Positions 26,774 to 35,645 of a DNA stretch of 64,000 bases are shown piece by piece. Source of the DNA: Moraxella porci DSM 25326. Its GTDB lineage: Bacteria; Pseudomonadota; Gammaproteobacteria; Pseudomonadales; Moraxellaceae. The DNA is taken from contig NZ_MUYV01000001.1 in assembly GCF_002014855.1 (NCBI RefSeq), positions 186,001-250,000 on the forward strand, given 5' to 3'. The notes beneath the pieces were generated by a model, which did not search any database, had not been told where the DNA came from, and saw only the letters and a program-made list of their open reading frames with translations. A program made the translations under genes and the position numbers. Position 1 is the first letter of the stretch; each line of letters begins with the position of its first letter.

Positions 26774-28126
26774 ATGAAACTAAAAAAACCAAGCGTACAA
26801 AACCCAAAGGTCAAAAAAATCGTCGAGGCTGCCAGTCATAGCCTAGATGATGCGGTGAATGCCATCAAAGAATCTGGCTTGCCAAATGCGCCAATCATCA
26901 CAAGCATTGCTGAGATGACTGGCCTAAAAAAGAAAAAGTCTGTGCAGCTGGCTGAGTCGCTGCAAGCAGGGCAGCCTTCGGTGAGCATTGAGAAAATGAG
27001 CTTTGCATTCTTGGGCGGTGGCAGTTTTGGTACAGCGATGGCGAATCTGGCTGCCAAAAATGGCTGTGATGCCACGCTGTGGGTGCGCGACAAACGCACA
27101 GTCAAATCGCTTAATAAAACACGAGTCAATAAAAAATATCTGCCCAACCACAAGCTTGATGACCGCCTAAAATTTAGTTATGATCTACAGGCGGCAGTCA
27201 CAGGCGTGGATGTGATTTTTGTGGCGGTGCCAAGCTCGGCATTCCGTGAGATGTTGACGAATATCAAGCCTTATATCACCCATCAAGCGGTGGTGTCATT
27301 GACCAAAGGCATGGAAAAAGACACCTTTGCTTTGATGAGTGACATCATCACCGATGTGCTGCCTGAGGTGAATTTTGGGGTGATGAGCGGCCCGAATTTG
27401 GCGGTTGAAATTATGGATAATATGCCATCGGCCACCGTCATCGCCTCAGAGTCTGAGCCACTTCGTAAAGCGGTGCAGACGGCATTGCACAGTGCGTTTT
27501 TTCGCGTATTTGCCAGCAATGATGTCAAAGGCGTCGAGCTTGGCGGGGCATTGAAGAACATTTATGCCATCGCCATGGGGATGGCTGCAGCCTATGAAGT
27601 AGGTGAAAACACCAAAGCAATGCTGCTGACGCGGGCATTGGCTGAGATGAGTCGCTTTGGGGTGGCAGTGGGGGCTGATCCTTTGACTTTCTTGGGCTTA
27701 TCTGGTGTGGGTGATTTATATGCCACTTGCAGCTCGGTACTCAGTCGTAATTATCGCGTCGGCCACATGTTGGGGCAGGGTGTCAGTTTGGATGCTGCCA
27801 TCAAAAAACTTGGCCAGACCGCCGAGGGCGTGAATACCATCTTGCAAGTGCATACCCGCGCCACCGAATTGGGTATCTATATGCCGATCACTCATGCACT
27901 GCATGCGGTGCTGTATGAAAACAAATCTGCATTGGGCGTGGCACTGAATCTGATGGAGAGCGGCTTTAGAAGTGATGTGGAATTTGTGCTACCACATGAT
28001 GAGATTAATGCCAAATTAAGCCATGAATTTAGCGAAGTGCTAAAAACCAGTGCTGAGGCCAAGCCTAGCAATGATACTACTGACCCAAACGAGCCAGTCA
28101 AATCAACCAAAGATAAAGGTGAGTGA
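26774..28126 (+). CDS. gpsA: glycerol-3-phosphate dehydrogenase [NAD(P)+], with long N-terminal extension
   Basis: A 450-residue enzyme reducing dihydroxyacetone phosphate to sn-glycerol-3-phosphate for phospholipid synthesis. The catalytic core begins near residue 76: FLGGGSFGTAMA (Rossmann), VVSLTKGMEKDT, VMSGPNLAVEI, GVELGGALKNIYAIAMG (catalytic Lys), and GLSGVGDLYATC. Typical GpsA is 330-340 residues. Here an additional Lys-rich, helical N-terminal stretch of about 75 residues and a C-terminal tail of about 35 residues are present. The start at 26774 has AGGTG upstream; M75 is a possible internal start that would give a canonical N-terminus. Confidence 0.95.
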   Translation: MKLKKPSVQNPKVKKIVEAASHSLDDAVNAIKESGLPNAPIITSIAEMTGLKKKKSVQLAESLQAGQPSVSIEKMSFAFLGGGSFGTAMANLAAKNGCDATLWVRDKRTVKSLNKTRVNKKYLPNHKLDDRLKFSYDLQAAVTGVDVIFVAVPSSAFREMLTNIKPYITHQAVVSLTKGMEKDTFALMSDIITDVLPEVNFGVMSGPNLAVEIMDNMPSATVIASESEPLRKAVQTALHSAFFRVFASNDVKGVELGGALKNIYAIAMGMAAAYEVGENTKAMLLTRALAEMSRFGVAVGADPLTFLGLSGVGDLYATCSSVLSRNYRVGHMLGQGVSLDAAIKKLGQTAEGVNTILQVHTRATELGIYMPITHALHAVLYENKSALGVALNLMESGFRSDVEFVLPHDEINAKLSHEFSEVLKTSAEAKPSNDTTDPNEPVKSTKDKGE

Positions 28127-28620
28127 TGAAACTGATTTTTGTAAGACATGGTCAAGCAGGCCCATATTGTGAGGATGATGCAGGTCGCGATCTGACCGAA
28201 TTTGGTCGCATGCAAGCTGCACAGACGGCACACCACATCACATCCATGCATCAACTGGATCTGATCATCGCAAGCCCTTACAACCGCGCTGATCAAACAG
28301 CCAAAATCCTTCAAGAGCAAGCGATCGCTTCAGGGCAGTCGCCAAGCTTTGTCACCGTCAGTAGCATCACGCCAGATGATGATCCTGTGACTGCACTCGA
28401 TGACATCGACTACGTCATCCGCGCCAAATTTGACATGGATACCGATGACAAATGCATCGCCATCGTCTGCCATATGCCGATCGTCGCGCGCATGGTGGCG
28501 CAGCTTGATGGCTTATCACCAGCTGCATTTGAATTGGCGGAATGCCGTGTGTTACAGACCGCTGTCGTGGCAGAGGGTTTGGCGCGCAGCGTTGATGGCT
28601 TTACCCCTGATCAGCCATGA
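28126..28620 (+). CDS. sixA: phosphohistidine phosphatase SixA
   Basis: A 164-residue histidine-phosphatase-superfamily protein. It begins MKLIFVRHGQAGP with the RHG catalytic motif, has DLTEFGRMQAAQT and ASPYNRADQTA in the middle and VCHMPIVARM with the second catalytic His. In E. coli SixA dephosphorylates the nitrogen PTS phosphocarrier NPr and affects ArcB. ATG at 28126 overlaps the gpsA stop by 1 nt (TGATG), showing tight coupling. Confidence 0.92.
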   Translation: MKLIFVRHGQAGPYCEDDAGRDLTEFGRMQAAQTAHHITSMHQLDLIIASPYNRADQTAKILQEQAIASGQSPSFVTVSSITPDDDPVTALDDIDYVIRAKFDMDTDDKCIAIVCHMPIVARMVAQLDGLSPAAFELAECRVLQTAVVAEGLARSVDGFTPDQP

Positions 28621-28647
28621 TGTCATACCACAAAACACAAATTATGC

Positions 28648-28675
28648 TTGCAAATTGCTAATTTTTCGGTATAAT
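28648..28675 (+). promoter_or_regulatory. ffs promoter
   Basis: TTGCAA (28648-28653), a 16-nt spacer, and TATAAT (28670-28675), ending about 6 nt before the RNA 5' end. Confidence 0.7.
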
Positions 28676-28679
28676 AACG

Positions 28680-28790
<111 letters not shown>

Positions 28791-28798
28791 TTTTTATA

Positions 28799-28842
28799 AA
28801 AAAACCGATGGCTAAGCAGTTGATGACTTGCCATCGGTTTTT
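28799..28842. terminator. bidirectional terminator (ffs / ybeY)
   Basis: Arms AAAAACCGATGGC and GCCATCGGTTTTT form a 13-bp stem with a 17-nt loop and A/T tracts on both sides, between ffs and the convergent ybeY. Confidence 0.9.
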
Positions 28843-28858
28843 ATTGGGTGATTGTCAG

Positions 28859-29395
28859 TTAGGCCAGATAAGGATTATTGATGCCAAGCTTGGCCAGTAT
28901 CTCGATCTCATAACTCTCCATCGCATCGGCATCTTGATCGCTGATCTCATGATCAAAACCCAACAGATGCAAGATGCCATGAACGACCAAGTGCGTCATA
29001 TGCGCATCGAATGTTTTATTTTGTTCTTCTGCTTCTTTTAGCACCACTTCGTGACAAAAAACCAACTCACCCAAATCAATCTCTGGTAACTCCTGAATCA
29101 AAAAAGCAGGCAGCTGCGTAGGATAGGACAGCACATTGGTGGCATAATCCTTGGCACGCGCTTGTAAGTTCAGCTCTCGAGCTTCGATGGCATCGGTGAT
29201 GTAGAGGCTTAAGGTTTTGGGCTTATGCCAATCATCCTCACTATCTAGAAAGTAGCGAAATTCTAAGCCTTGATTAAGCTTTTGATCCATCGTGATGAGC
29301 GCTGTGACAAGAATCTGCTCAAAATTGATCGCTTGATACATCACAGCTGCTTGCTCGGACAGCGACTCGCTGATATTAATAAATACCTGATGCAT
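28859..29395 (-). CDS. ybeY: rRNA maturation endoribonuclease YbeY
   Basis: A 178-residue zinc-dependent single-strand RNase needed for 16S 3'-end maturation and 70S quality control. The signature HGILHLLGFDH with its three zinc His is clear near the C-terminus. The N-terminal half is more diverged. ATG at 29395 overlaps the ybeZ stop by one base (TGATG). An ATP-dependent partner, YbeZ, is encoded just upstream, the standard pairing. Confidence 0.95.
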   Translation of the reverse strand: MHQVFINISESLSEQAAVMYQAINFEQILVTALITMDQKLNQGLEFRYFLDSEDDWHKPKTLSLYITDAIEARELNLQARAKDYATNVLSYPTQLPAFLIQELPEIDLGELVFCHEVVLKEAEEQNKTFDAHMTHLVVHGILHLLGFDHEISDQDADAMESYEIEILAKLGINNPYLA

Positions 29396-30471
29396 CACAC
29401 ACTGCCTTCGTGGTTGTCGGCTTGAGTATTCATTAAAGCTTGTTCGGCAAGTCTTTGAGCTTGCCTGTGTGCCTTTCGCTCAGCGGCTGCCGCTTCTTGC
29501 TCTTCATCAAAGGCGTCATAAGCCTGTACGATTTTTTGTACCAAATGATGACGCACCACATCTTTACTATCAAAACGCGTAATGTGAATTTCATCAATCT
29601 TGGATAAAATCTGTAATGCCTGTGCCAGACCTGATTTATGACCGCGAGGCAAATCCACCTGTGTCATATCGCCTGTGATGACTGCGCGCGAGCCAAAACC
29701 TAATCGCGTCAAAAACATTTTCATCTGCTCTGGCGTGGTGTTTTGGGCTTCATCTAAGATCACAAAAGAGTTATTGAGCGTACGACCGCGCATATAAGCC
29801 AAAGGTGCAACTTCGATCACTTGGCGCTCTAATAGCTTACCGACCTTTTCAAAGCCGAGCATCTCATACAGCGCATCGTATAAAGGACGCAGATAAGGAT
29901 CAATTTTTTGGGTCAAATCACCAGGTAAAAAGCCCAATTTTTCGCCAGCTTCGACGGCAGGACGCACCAATAAGATGCGTTCAATCTCACCGCGCTCAAG
30001 CATGTCCACCGCGCACGCTACTGCCAGATAGGTCTTACCTGTACCGGCAGGGCCGACGCCAAACGATACATCAGAGATGAGAATTTTTTTGACATACTGC
30101 TGCTGATTGTGGCCGCGCGGGGTGATTTTCCCTTTTCTGGTACGCAGCGAAATGGCATCATAGCTGGCCTTTTGGGTATCTGTCTGCGCATCGTCATCCA
30201 TTTGGCGAGATAGGCTGGATTGAATGATCAAATGCAGCTCTTCGCCTGAGATGTCTTCTTGATCGGTGGCAAGCTCTGCAAGTTTACCAAGGATCAGTTC
30301 GGCATGTTCGACCGCTGATAAATCGCCTGTTAAGATAAAGGCATCTTGGCGATGGGTAATCTGGATATCGAGTCTTTCTTGAATGTATTTGATATGCTTG
30401 TTATATTCGCCCAATAAAGTACGCAGCTGCTGCGTGTTTAGGTCAGTGTGAATGGTACGAGTAATGCTCAA
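29395..30471 (-). CDS. ybeZ: PhoH-like ATPase YbeZ
   Basis: A 358-residue P-loop ATPase of the PhoH family, partner of YbeY in RNA metabolism. It has an N-terminal KH-like region, then GPAGTGKTYLAVACAVD (Walker A), RPAVEAGEKLGFLPGDL, PLAYMRGRTLNNSFVILDEA (Walker B) and GDMTQVDLPRG. The start codon is TTG at 30471, with AAGGA 7 nt upstream; no in-frame ATG fits better. The C-terminus is Glu/Ala/Arg-rich and helical. Confidence 0.95.
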   Translation of the reverse strand: MSITRTIHTDLNTQQLRTLLGEYNKHIKYIQERLDIQITHRQDAFILTGDLSAVEHAELILGKLAELATDQEDISGEELHLIIQSSLSRQMDDDAQTDTQKASYDAISLRTRKGKITPRGHNQQQYVKKILISDVSFGVGPAGTGKTYLAVACAVDMLERGEIERILLVRPAVEAGEKLGFLPGDLTQKIDPYLRPLYDALYEMLGFEKVGKLLERQVIEVAPLAYMRGRTLNNSFVILDEAQNTTPEQMKMFLTRLGFGSRAVITGDMTQVDLPRGHKSGLAQALQILSKIDEIHITRFDSKDVVRHHLVQKIVQAYDAFDEEQEAAAAERKAHRQAQRLAEQALMNTQADNHEGSV

Positions 30472-30596
30472 TGAATCATCCTTTTTGGTTAGAATTAAAA
30501 TACATGCGATTGCTTAACAGCATTATTAGGGCGATCGACGAAAATTCAATGGCAAATCATTTAATTTATGATAACTTAGTAAAATTGGATGTCATT

Positions 30597-30632
30597 AAAA
30601 AAGCAGCAGTTGACTCAATCGACTGCTGCTTT
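30597..30632 (-). terminator. terminator downstream of accC
   Basis: Arms AAAGCAGCAGT and ACTGCTGCTTT (30600-30610, 30622-30632) with a short loop; on the minus strand a six-T tract follows. Located 36 nt after the accC stop. Confidence 0.88.
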
Positions 30633-30667
30633 GATACTCTGACTTTGACACCCAAAAGTCAATCTTA

Positions 30668-32029
30668 TTATTTTGACGATTGCTTTTTATCAGCATTCAA
30701 TAGGTGAGTTTCAAGATAATGAATGTTTTGAGCTTCTTCACAAAATGCTTCATCTTGTAAAATCACATCACGGTGCAGCGGAATGTTGGTTTTGATGCCT
30801 TCAATCACCAGCTCATCGAGTGCATGCAAGGTCTTGGCAATCGCTTGGCGGCGAGTTTGGCCATGACAAATCAATTTGCCGATCAAAGAATCATAATAGC
30901 TTGGGATGCTGTAGCCTTGATACAGATGTGAGTCAAAGCGGATGCCTGAACCGCTTGGGGTGAATAGCTGACCGATTTTGCCAGGCGATGGCATAAAAGT
31001 CTTCGGATCTTCGGCATTGATACGGCATTCGATGGCATGACCGCGAATGGTAATCTCATCTTGATGGTATGACAAGCCATAGCCAGCGGCGATCTTCAGC
31101 TGCTCAACCACAATGTCAAGGCCTGTGATCATCTCAGTCACAGGATGCTCGACCTGTACGCGTGTATTCATCTCAATGAAGAAAAACTCACCATCTTCAT
31201 ATAAAAATTCAAAAGTACCAGCGCCACGATAGCCGATCTGCTCACAGGCACGAACACAAGCCTCCAAGATCGGTGTGCGTACATCATCAGGAATGTCAGG
31301 CGCTGGCGCTTCTTCGAGGACTTTTTGATGGCGGCGCTGTAGCGAACAGTCGCGATCAAATAAATGCAGAGCATTGCCATTGCCATCACCTAAGACCTGC
31401 ACCTCAACATGGCGAGGATTTTTTAAGAAGCGCTCCATATATACGGTGTCATCACCAAAGGCGCTTTGAGCCTCGGTCTTGGCGGCTTGAACTTGGTTAA
31501 GCAGCTCTTCAAAGCGCTCAACCACACGCATGCCGCGACCACCACCACCAGCAGCTGCCTTGACGATGAGCGGAAAGCCGATCTTGCGCGCTTGTTCTTC
31601 GGCATTATGCAGGGTGATGGCACCTACCGAACCAGGCACGGTGGGAACGCCAGCTTCTTTCATCGCGTTGATGGCAGAGACTTTATTCCCCATCAAGCGA
31701 ATATGCTCAGGATGTGGGCCGACAAAAGTCAAGCCAGCTTCTTCGACGCGTTCGGCAAATTCGGCATTTTCTGACAAAAAGCCATACCCTGGATGGATGG
31801 CATCGGCGCCTGTCACCTCTGCCGCGGCCAGCAGTGCATTAATGTCCAGATAGCTTTGAGCGGATGGGGCATTGCCAATACATACCGCCTCATCAACGAA
31901 GCGCAAATGCATCAAATCCTTATCGGCAGTCGAGTACACGCCCACCGTCGCGATACCCAGCTGCTTACATGCGCGCACGATGCGCAGAGCAATTTCGCCG
32001 CGGTTGGCAATCAGTAGTTTTTTAATCAT
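30668..32029 (-). CDS. accC: acetyl-CoA carboxylase, biotin carboxylase subunit
   Basis: A 453-residue ATP-grasp enzyme that carboxylates biotin on AccB, the first half-reaction of malonyl-CoA synthesis. Motifs include [28 protein letters not shown] (ATP lid), [36 protein letters not shown] and RINAEDP. Length is close to E. coli AccC. It lies 12 nt downstream of accB and shares its transcript. The C-terminal tail is a few residues longer than usual. Confidence 0.98.
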   Translation of the reverse strand: MIKKLLIANRGEIALRIVRACKQLGIATVGVYSTADKDLMHLRFVDEAVCIGNAPSAQSYLDINALLAAAEVTGADAIHPGYGFLSENAEFAERVEEAGLTFVGPHPEHIRLMGNKVSAINAMKEAGVPTVPGSVGAITLHNAEEQARKIGFPLIVKAAAGGGGRGMRVVERFEELLNQVQAAKTEAQSAFGDDTVYMERFLKNPRHVEVQVLGDGNGNALHLFDRDCSLQRRHQKVLEEAPAPDIPDDVRTPILEACVRACEQIGYRGAGTFEFLYEDGEFFFIEMNTRVQVEHPVTEMITGLDIVVEQLKIAAGYGLSYHQDEITIRGHAIECRINAEDPKTFMPSPGKIGQLFTPSGSGIRFDSHLYQGYSIPSYYDSLIGKLICHGQTRRQAIAKTLHALDELVIEGIKTNIPLHRDVILQDEAFCEEAQNIHYLETHLLNADKKQSSK

Positions 32030-32041
32030 GGCGTATCTCTG

Positions 32042-32461
32042 TTAGGCTTTGTAACGGATGACAGGCTGACCAAATTCTACCACCTCAGCATTGCTCACCA
32101 AAATCTCTTCGATGATGCCGCTTTGAGTGGCCTCTAGTGGGTTCATGATTTTCATCGCTTCGATGATGCCCAGAGTATCGCCAGCTTCGACCTTTTGGCC
32201 GACTTTGACAAATGGCGGATCATTTGGACTTGGCGCAGAATAGAACACGCCTACCATTGGCGAAGTCTCAAGCTTGCCACTTGGTGTTTTGGCGACGGGA
32301 GCGGCAGCGGCAGCAGGTGCGGCAACTTGTGGCGCGGCGACGGTCTGAACGCCAGTATTGCGAGTCAGACTGATGTATTTGTCATCGTGGCCATATTCCA
32401 GAGTCAACAAATCTTTTTCTTCCATCAGATCGACAAGTTCGCGAATTTTTTTGATGTCCAT
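32042..32461 (-). CDS. accB: acetyl-CoA carboxylase biotin carboxyl carrier protein
   Basis: A 139-residue carrier protein. The N-terminus [18 protein letters not shown] fits the family. An Ala/Pro/Val-rich linker (about 50-65) precedes the biotinyl domain with [11 protein letters not shown], whose Lys is biotinylated. The start is ATG at 32461: AAAGG is ideally spaced for it, whereas GTG 32470 and ATG 32467 are too close to that site. First gene of the accBC operon. Confidence 0.97.
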   Translation of the reverse strand: MDIKKIRELVDLMEEKDLLTLEYGHDDKYISLTRNTGVQTVAAPQVAAPAAAAAPVAKTPSGKLETSPMVGVFYSAPSPNDPPFVKVGQKVEAGDTLGIIEAMKIMNPLEATQSGIIEEILVSNAEVVEFGQPVIRYKA

Positions 32462-32583
32462 CAGCATCACCTTTGATAAATATGTTAATACAAAAAATTG
32501 TCAAGATCATTCAATGAACCATGACAAAGTACTATGGTTGGCATTATGGTCATTGTGCCAATTGCAAAAAATTTTCTTTATAT

Positions 32584-32611
32584 AGTGTACATTCGTTTTA
32601 TTTTATTGCAA
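32584..32611 (-). promoter_or_regulatory. candidate accBC promoter
   Basis: On the minus strand, TTGCAA (32611-32606), a 16-nt spacer, and TACACT (32589-32584), leaving a leader of about 115 nt. Confidence 0.35.
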
Positions 32612-32667
32612 GTGTTTTTTGTAATATTTTGGTACAAATTTAGCCAAAGGGTGATTTTTGGGCGTAT

Positions 32668-33345
32668 TTAGATAAATTTTGGCACGGTATAACTGTCATT
32701 ATCATCAAGCCAGTCGGGTTTGACCCATTTTTGAGCATCGATGAATTGATAATTTGCCATCTTTTGCAGCAGTACATCGATGTCATCAGCCACACAAATC
32801 AGCTGCAGATTGGCATTGGGCATAAATCCTGCCGCTGCTGTATGTGCCAAAAGCTGTAGCAAAGGATCAAAAAAGCCTTCGATGTTCAGCACACCGATGG
32901 GTTTTTGGTGTTGGCGCAGCTGAGCCAAAGACAGCACCTCAAACAGCTCTTCATAAGTGCCAATGCCGCCAGGCAGAGCGATGAAGGCATCACCAAACTC
33001 GATCATTTTAAGCTTGCGGCTGGCCATGTCATCGGTAATGATCAGCTGGTTCAGCCCTTGATGTGCTACTTCTTTGTCTTTTAAGAAGCGTGGAATGACA
33101 CCGATTGTCTGGCCGCCATGTGCGATGACACTATCAGCCACCGTACCCATCAAGCCCACATTGCCACCACCATATACCAGTGTGATACCACGCTGTGCCA
33201 AAACCTTGCCCAGCGCTTGGGCGGCTGCATAGTAAGCAGGTGTGTCACCAAAGTTAGAGCCACAATAAACGACCACCCGTCTAAAGACATATCGTGGGCT
33301 GCTTGAATCTGTTGGTGCATTGCTAAATGGGGTGCTTAAGCTCAT
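32668..33345 (-). CDS. LOG-family protein (TIGR00730-type Rossmann fold)
   Basis: A 225-residue protein of the lysine-decarboxylase-like/LOG family. It shows VVVYCGSNFGD at the N-terminus, LVYGGGNVGLMGTVAD, and the signature MASRKLKMIEFGDAFIALPG followed by GIGTYEE (PGGxGTxxE). Family members cleave nucleoside 5'-monophosphates such as cytokinin riboside monophosphates to base and ribose phosphate. Its bacterial role is uncertain. It is the last gene of the ybaB-recR-rnd-LOG cluster, 19 nt after rnd. Confidence 0.88.
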   Translation of the reverse strand: MSLSTPFSNAPTDSSSPRYVFRRVVVYCGSNFGDTPAYYAAAQALGKVLAQRGITLVYGGGNVGLMGTVADSVIAHGGQTIGVIPRFLKDKEVAHQGLNQLIITDDMASRKLKMIEFGDAFIALPGGIGTYEELFEVLSLAQLRQHQKPIGVLNIEGFFDPLLQLLAHTAAAGFMPNANLQLICVADDIDVLLQKMANYQFIDAQKWVKPDWLDDNDSYTVPKFI

Positions 33346-33364
33346 GTGTAATCCAAAAGGCAGG

Positions 33365-34585
33365 TTAGGGATATTCTGGTGTGTCTAACACTTGCTTGAT
33401 GTGTGCTTTATAGGGCATCAGCAGCGGAATGATCGCCTCAGTTACCAAAGCTTTACGATAACCCAATAATTCAGCAGGCAGCTGCTCGATTTGACCATCA
33501 TCAGCCACCAAAACCAACAAATCGTTCATCCAACGGTTTTTCAGTAAAAGATTGGCAGGGATCTGATGCTCGGCGCTGTACTGATCGATGGCTTTGGCCA
33601 AGTCGTTTTTAAAGGGTTTATTTTTGCTGTGATAGTTGGGTGGCGGTGGCGGTGGCAGCTCTTGTTCGGGCATGGCCTTGACTTGGCGGATGATGCGAAC
33701 GATTTCTTCGCCGTATCGTCTTAGCACCGCGCGATTGATGGTGGTGCGTGCCAATAAGCGGATGCTGTCGGGCATTTCTTGCACAATCTCGCGCAATGCT
33801 TGCTTGCCTAAAATGAAGCTTTTGGGTTCGTTGGTCGCTTTTGCCAGTGTCTCGCGCCAGATGGTCAGATGCTTGAGTACGCCCAGTTGACGACGGTCGT
33901 AAATCGGGGCGATCAGATCCAGATATAGACTGTCGCTATCTTGATTTTGAAGTGCGTGCAGCTCGTTGGCATAATGATGGCTGTCTTCGACCACGCACGA
34001 TAGAATCTGCCGTGATTGCAATGTTTGCTGTACCGCTTGATACAGCGCCAATAAATAGCGCACATCATTGGCGGCATAGGTTTCTTGCTCAGTGGTCAAA
34101 GGTCGGGCAAGCCAATTTGACTGACTTTCGCCTTTATCAATCTGTATGCCTAAAATCTCATAAAGCGCCTGACTGTAGCCCGCTTGCAGCTTACCGGATA
34201 AATACGCCACGCCAATTTGCACATCAAAAATATTGGTTAGCGGTGGGCATTTGGCAAGCAAATAAAAAATGCCCAAATCCTCACCACAAGCATACCATAC
34301 CATCGTTGGCACTTCGATCAGCGCTTGCCAAAACTCTGTCAAATCAAGCTTTGGCGCATCCACAAGATAAATCGCTTTGCCAGTATTGACCTGTACGAGC
34401 GCAAGAATCGGATAATAGGTGGTGCGCTTGATGAACTCAGTGTCCAATGCCACGACATCGACGCTGTCAATCTCATCAATCAATGCGTACAAAGCTGTGT
34501 TATCTTGAACCCAGACGACAGGCAGCGTTTCGGCGGCACTGGTATCAAGGGTGATTTTGGGAAAATTGAAGGCTAGATGTGTCAT
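33365..34585 (-). CDS. rnd: ribonuclease D
   Basis: A 406-residue 3'-5' exoribonuclease trimming tRNA and other structured RNA ends. DEDD motifs: ALDTEF, YACGEDL, and the third in YAANDVRYLLALY. An HRDC domain follows (about 225-300) and a C-terminal helical region contains a PPPPPPN proline run. ATG at 34585. It starts 9 nt after the recR stop, indicating cotranscription. Confidence 0.93.
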   Translation of the reverse strand: MTHLAFNFPKITLDTSAAETLPVVWVQDNTALYALIDEIDSVDVVALDTEFIKRTTYYPILALVQVNTGKAIYLVDAPKLDLTEFWQALIEVPTMVWYACGEDLGIFYLLAKCPPLTNIFDVQIGVAYLSGKLQAGYSQALYEILGIQIDKGESQSNWLARPLTTEQETYAANDVRYLLALYQAVQQTLQSRQILSCVVEDSHHYANELHALQNQDSDSLYLDLIAPIYDRRQLGVLKHLTIWRETLAKATNEPKSFILGKQALREIVQEMPDSIRLLARTTINRAVLRRYGEEIVRIIRQVKAMPEQELPPPPPPNYHSKNKPFKNDLAKAIDQYSAEHQIPANLLLKNRWMNDLLVLVADDGQIEQLPAELLGYRKALVTEAIIPLLMPYKAHIKQVLDTPEYP

Positions 34586-34594
34586 AAGTGTCTA

Positions 34595-35188
34595 TTAAAT
34601 GGAGCTGCGATTTTGTAGGGCTTGATGAAGGGTGATGCTGTCCACATACTCAAGCTCTCCACCCATCGGAATCCCTTGTGCTAGGCGCGTCACCTTACCG
34701 ACATAAGTACGCACGGCATCATAAATAAAAAATGCGGTGGTTTGACCCTCGACGGTCGCGCCAGTGGCCAAGATCAGCTCATCAATGGCAGAATGCTGGA
34801 TGCGCGCGATCAACTCATCAATGTGCAGATCATCCGCATTGATGCCATCGATCGGTGACAGATGACCGCCCAAGACAAAGTATTTGCCCCGATAAGCGCC
34901 ACTTTGCTCGATGGCTATCACATCCGATGCGCTCTCAACCACGCAGAGCAGGCCATCATCACGGCGTGGGTCGGCACAGATCGGGCAAATCTCATCATCG
35001 CTGAATGAATGGCAGTGGCTACACTCGATGATCTCACGCATGGCGGTCTCTAGCGTCTGGGCTAGGCTGATGCCTTGCGCGCGCTTTTTGGTCAATAGGT
35101 GTAATGCCATGCGTTGAGCGGATTTTTGTCCAACGCTTGGTAAGATTTGTAGTTCTTTGATGAGTCTATCAAGCTTTGGGGTGAGCAT
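34595..35188 (-). CDS. recR: recombination mediator RecR
   Basis: A 197-residue protein of the RecFOR pathway that helps RecA load on gapped DNA. It has the HhH segment [17 protein letters not shown], a Cys4 zinc finger ([16 protein letters not shown], with the conserved spacing), and the Toprim domain with [19 protein letters not shown] and [14 protein letters not shown]. It starts 2 nt after ybaB, the usual pairing. Confidence 0.97.
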   Translation of the reverse strand: MLTPKLDRLIKELQILPSVGQKSAQRMALHLLTKKRAQGISLAQTLETAMREIIECSHCHSFSDDEICPICADPRRDDGLLCVVESASDVIAIEQSGAYRGKYFVLGGHLSPIDGINADDLHIDELIARIQHSAIDELILATGATVEGQTTAFFIYDAVRTYVGKVTRLAQGIPMGGELEYVDSITLHQALQNRSSI

Positions 35189-35190
35189 GA

Positions 35191-35523
35191 TTAGCCAAAC
35201 AAGCCTTTCATGCTTGGTGGCAAGCCCATACCAGTGGTCGCACCAGCCATCACTTCTTCGTACAACTCATCGGCTTGACGCACAGCGTCATTCACCGCTG
35301 CCGCGACCAAATCTTCGATCATGTCTGGTTCATCATCCATTAGGCTAGGGTCGATGGATAGACGCTTGATGACATGGCGGCCTGTCATGGTAACTTTGAC
35401 CAAGCCGTTACCTGCTTCGCCATGGACTTCTTTGGTGGCAAGGCTTGCTTTGGCAGCTTCGACATTTTGTTCGACTTGCTTTTGCATGGCTTGGGCTTGT
35501 TGCATTAGGGCTTGAATGTTCAT
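35191..35523 (-). CDS. ybaB: YbaB/EbfC nucleoid-associated protein
   Basis: A 110-residue DNA-binding protein that forms tweezer-like dimers. It begins with a helical segment ([20 protein letters not shown]), continues with [19 protein letters not shown] and ends with [20 protein letters not shown], all typical of the family. It usually follows dnaX; here nrdA is upstream behind a terminator, and dnaX is not in the window. Leads the ybaB-recR-rnd-LOG unit. Confidence 0.95.
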   Translation of the reverse strand: MNIQALMQQAQAMQKQVEQNVEAAKASLATKEVHGEAGNGLVKVTMTGRHVIKRLSIDPSLMDDEPDMIEDLVAAAVNDAVRQADELYEEVMAGATTGMGLPPSMKGLFG

Positions 35524-35596
35524 AATTTTTCCTAGATTTATGGTAATTAAATAGGGTTATCTAGCTTGTAATGGCTTATTATAGCATAAGTTTGCC

Positions 35597-35630
35597 AAAA
35601 AATAAGCACCGCTTATCGCAGTGCTTATTG
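35597..35630 (-). terminator. terminator downstream of nrdA
   Basis: Arms AATAAGCAC (35601-35609) and GTGCTTATT (35621-35629); on the minus strand a T6 tract follows (TTATTTTTTGG). Confidence 0.85.
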
Positions 35631-35645
35631 GCCAAGTGTGCTGAA

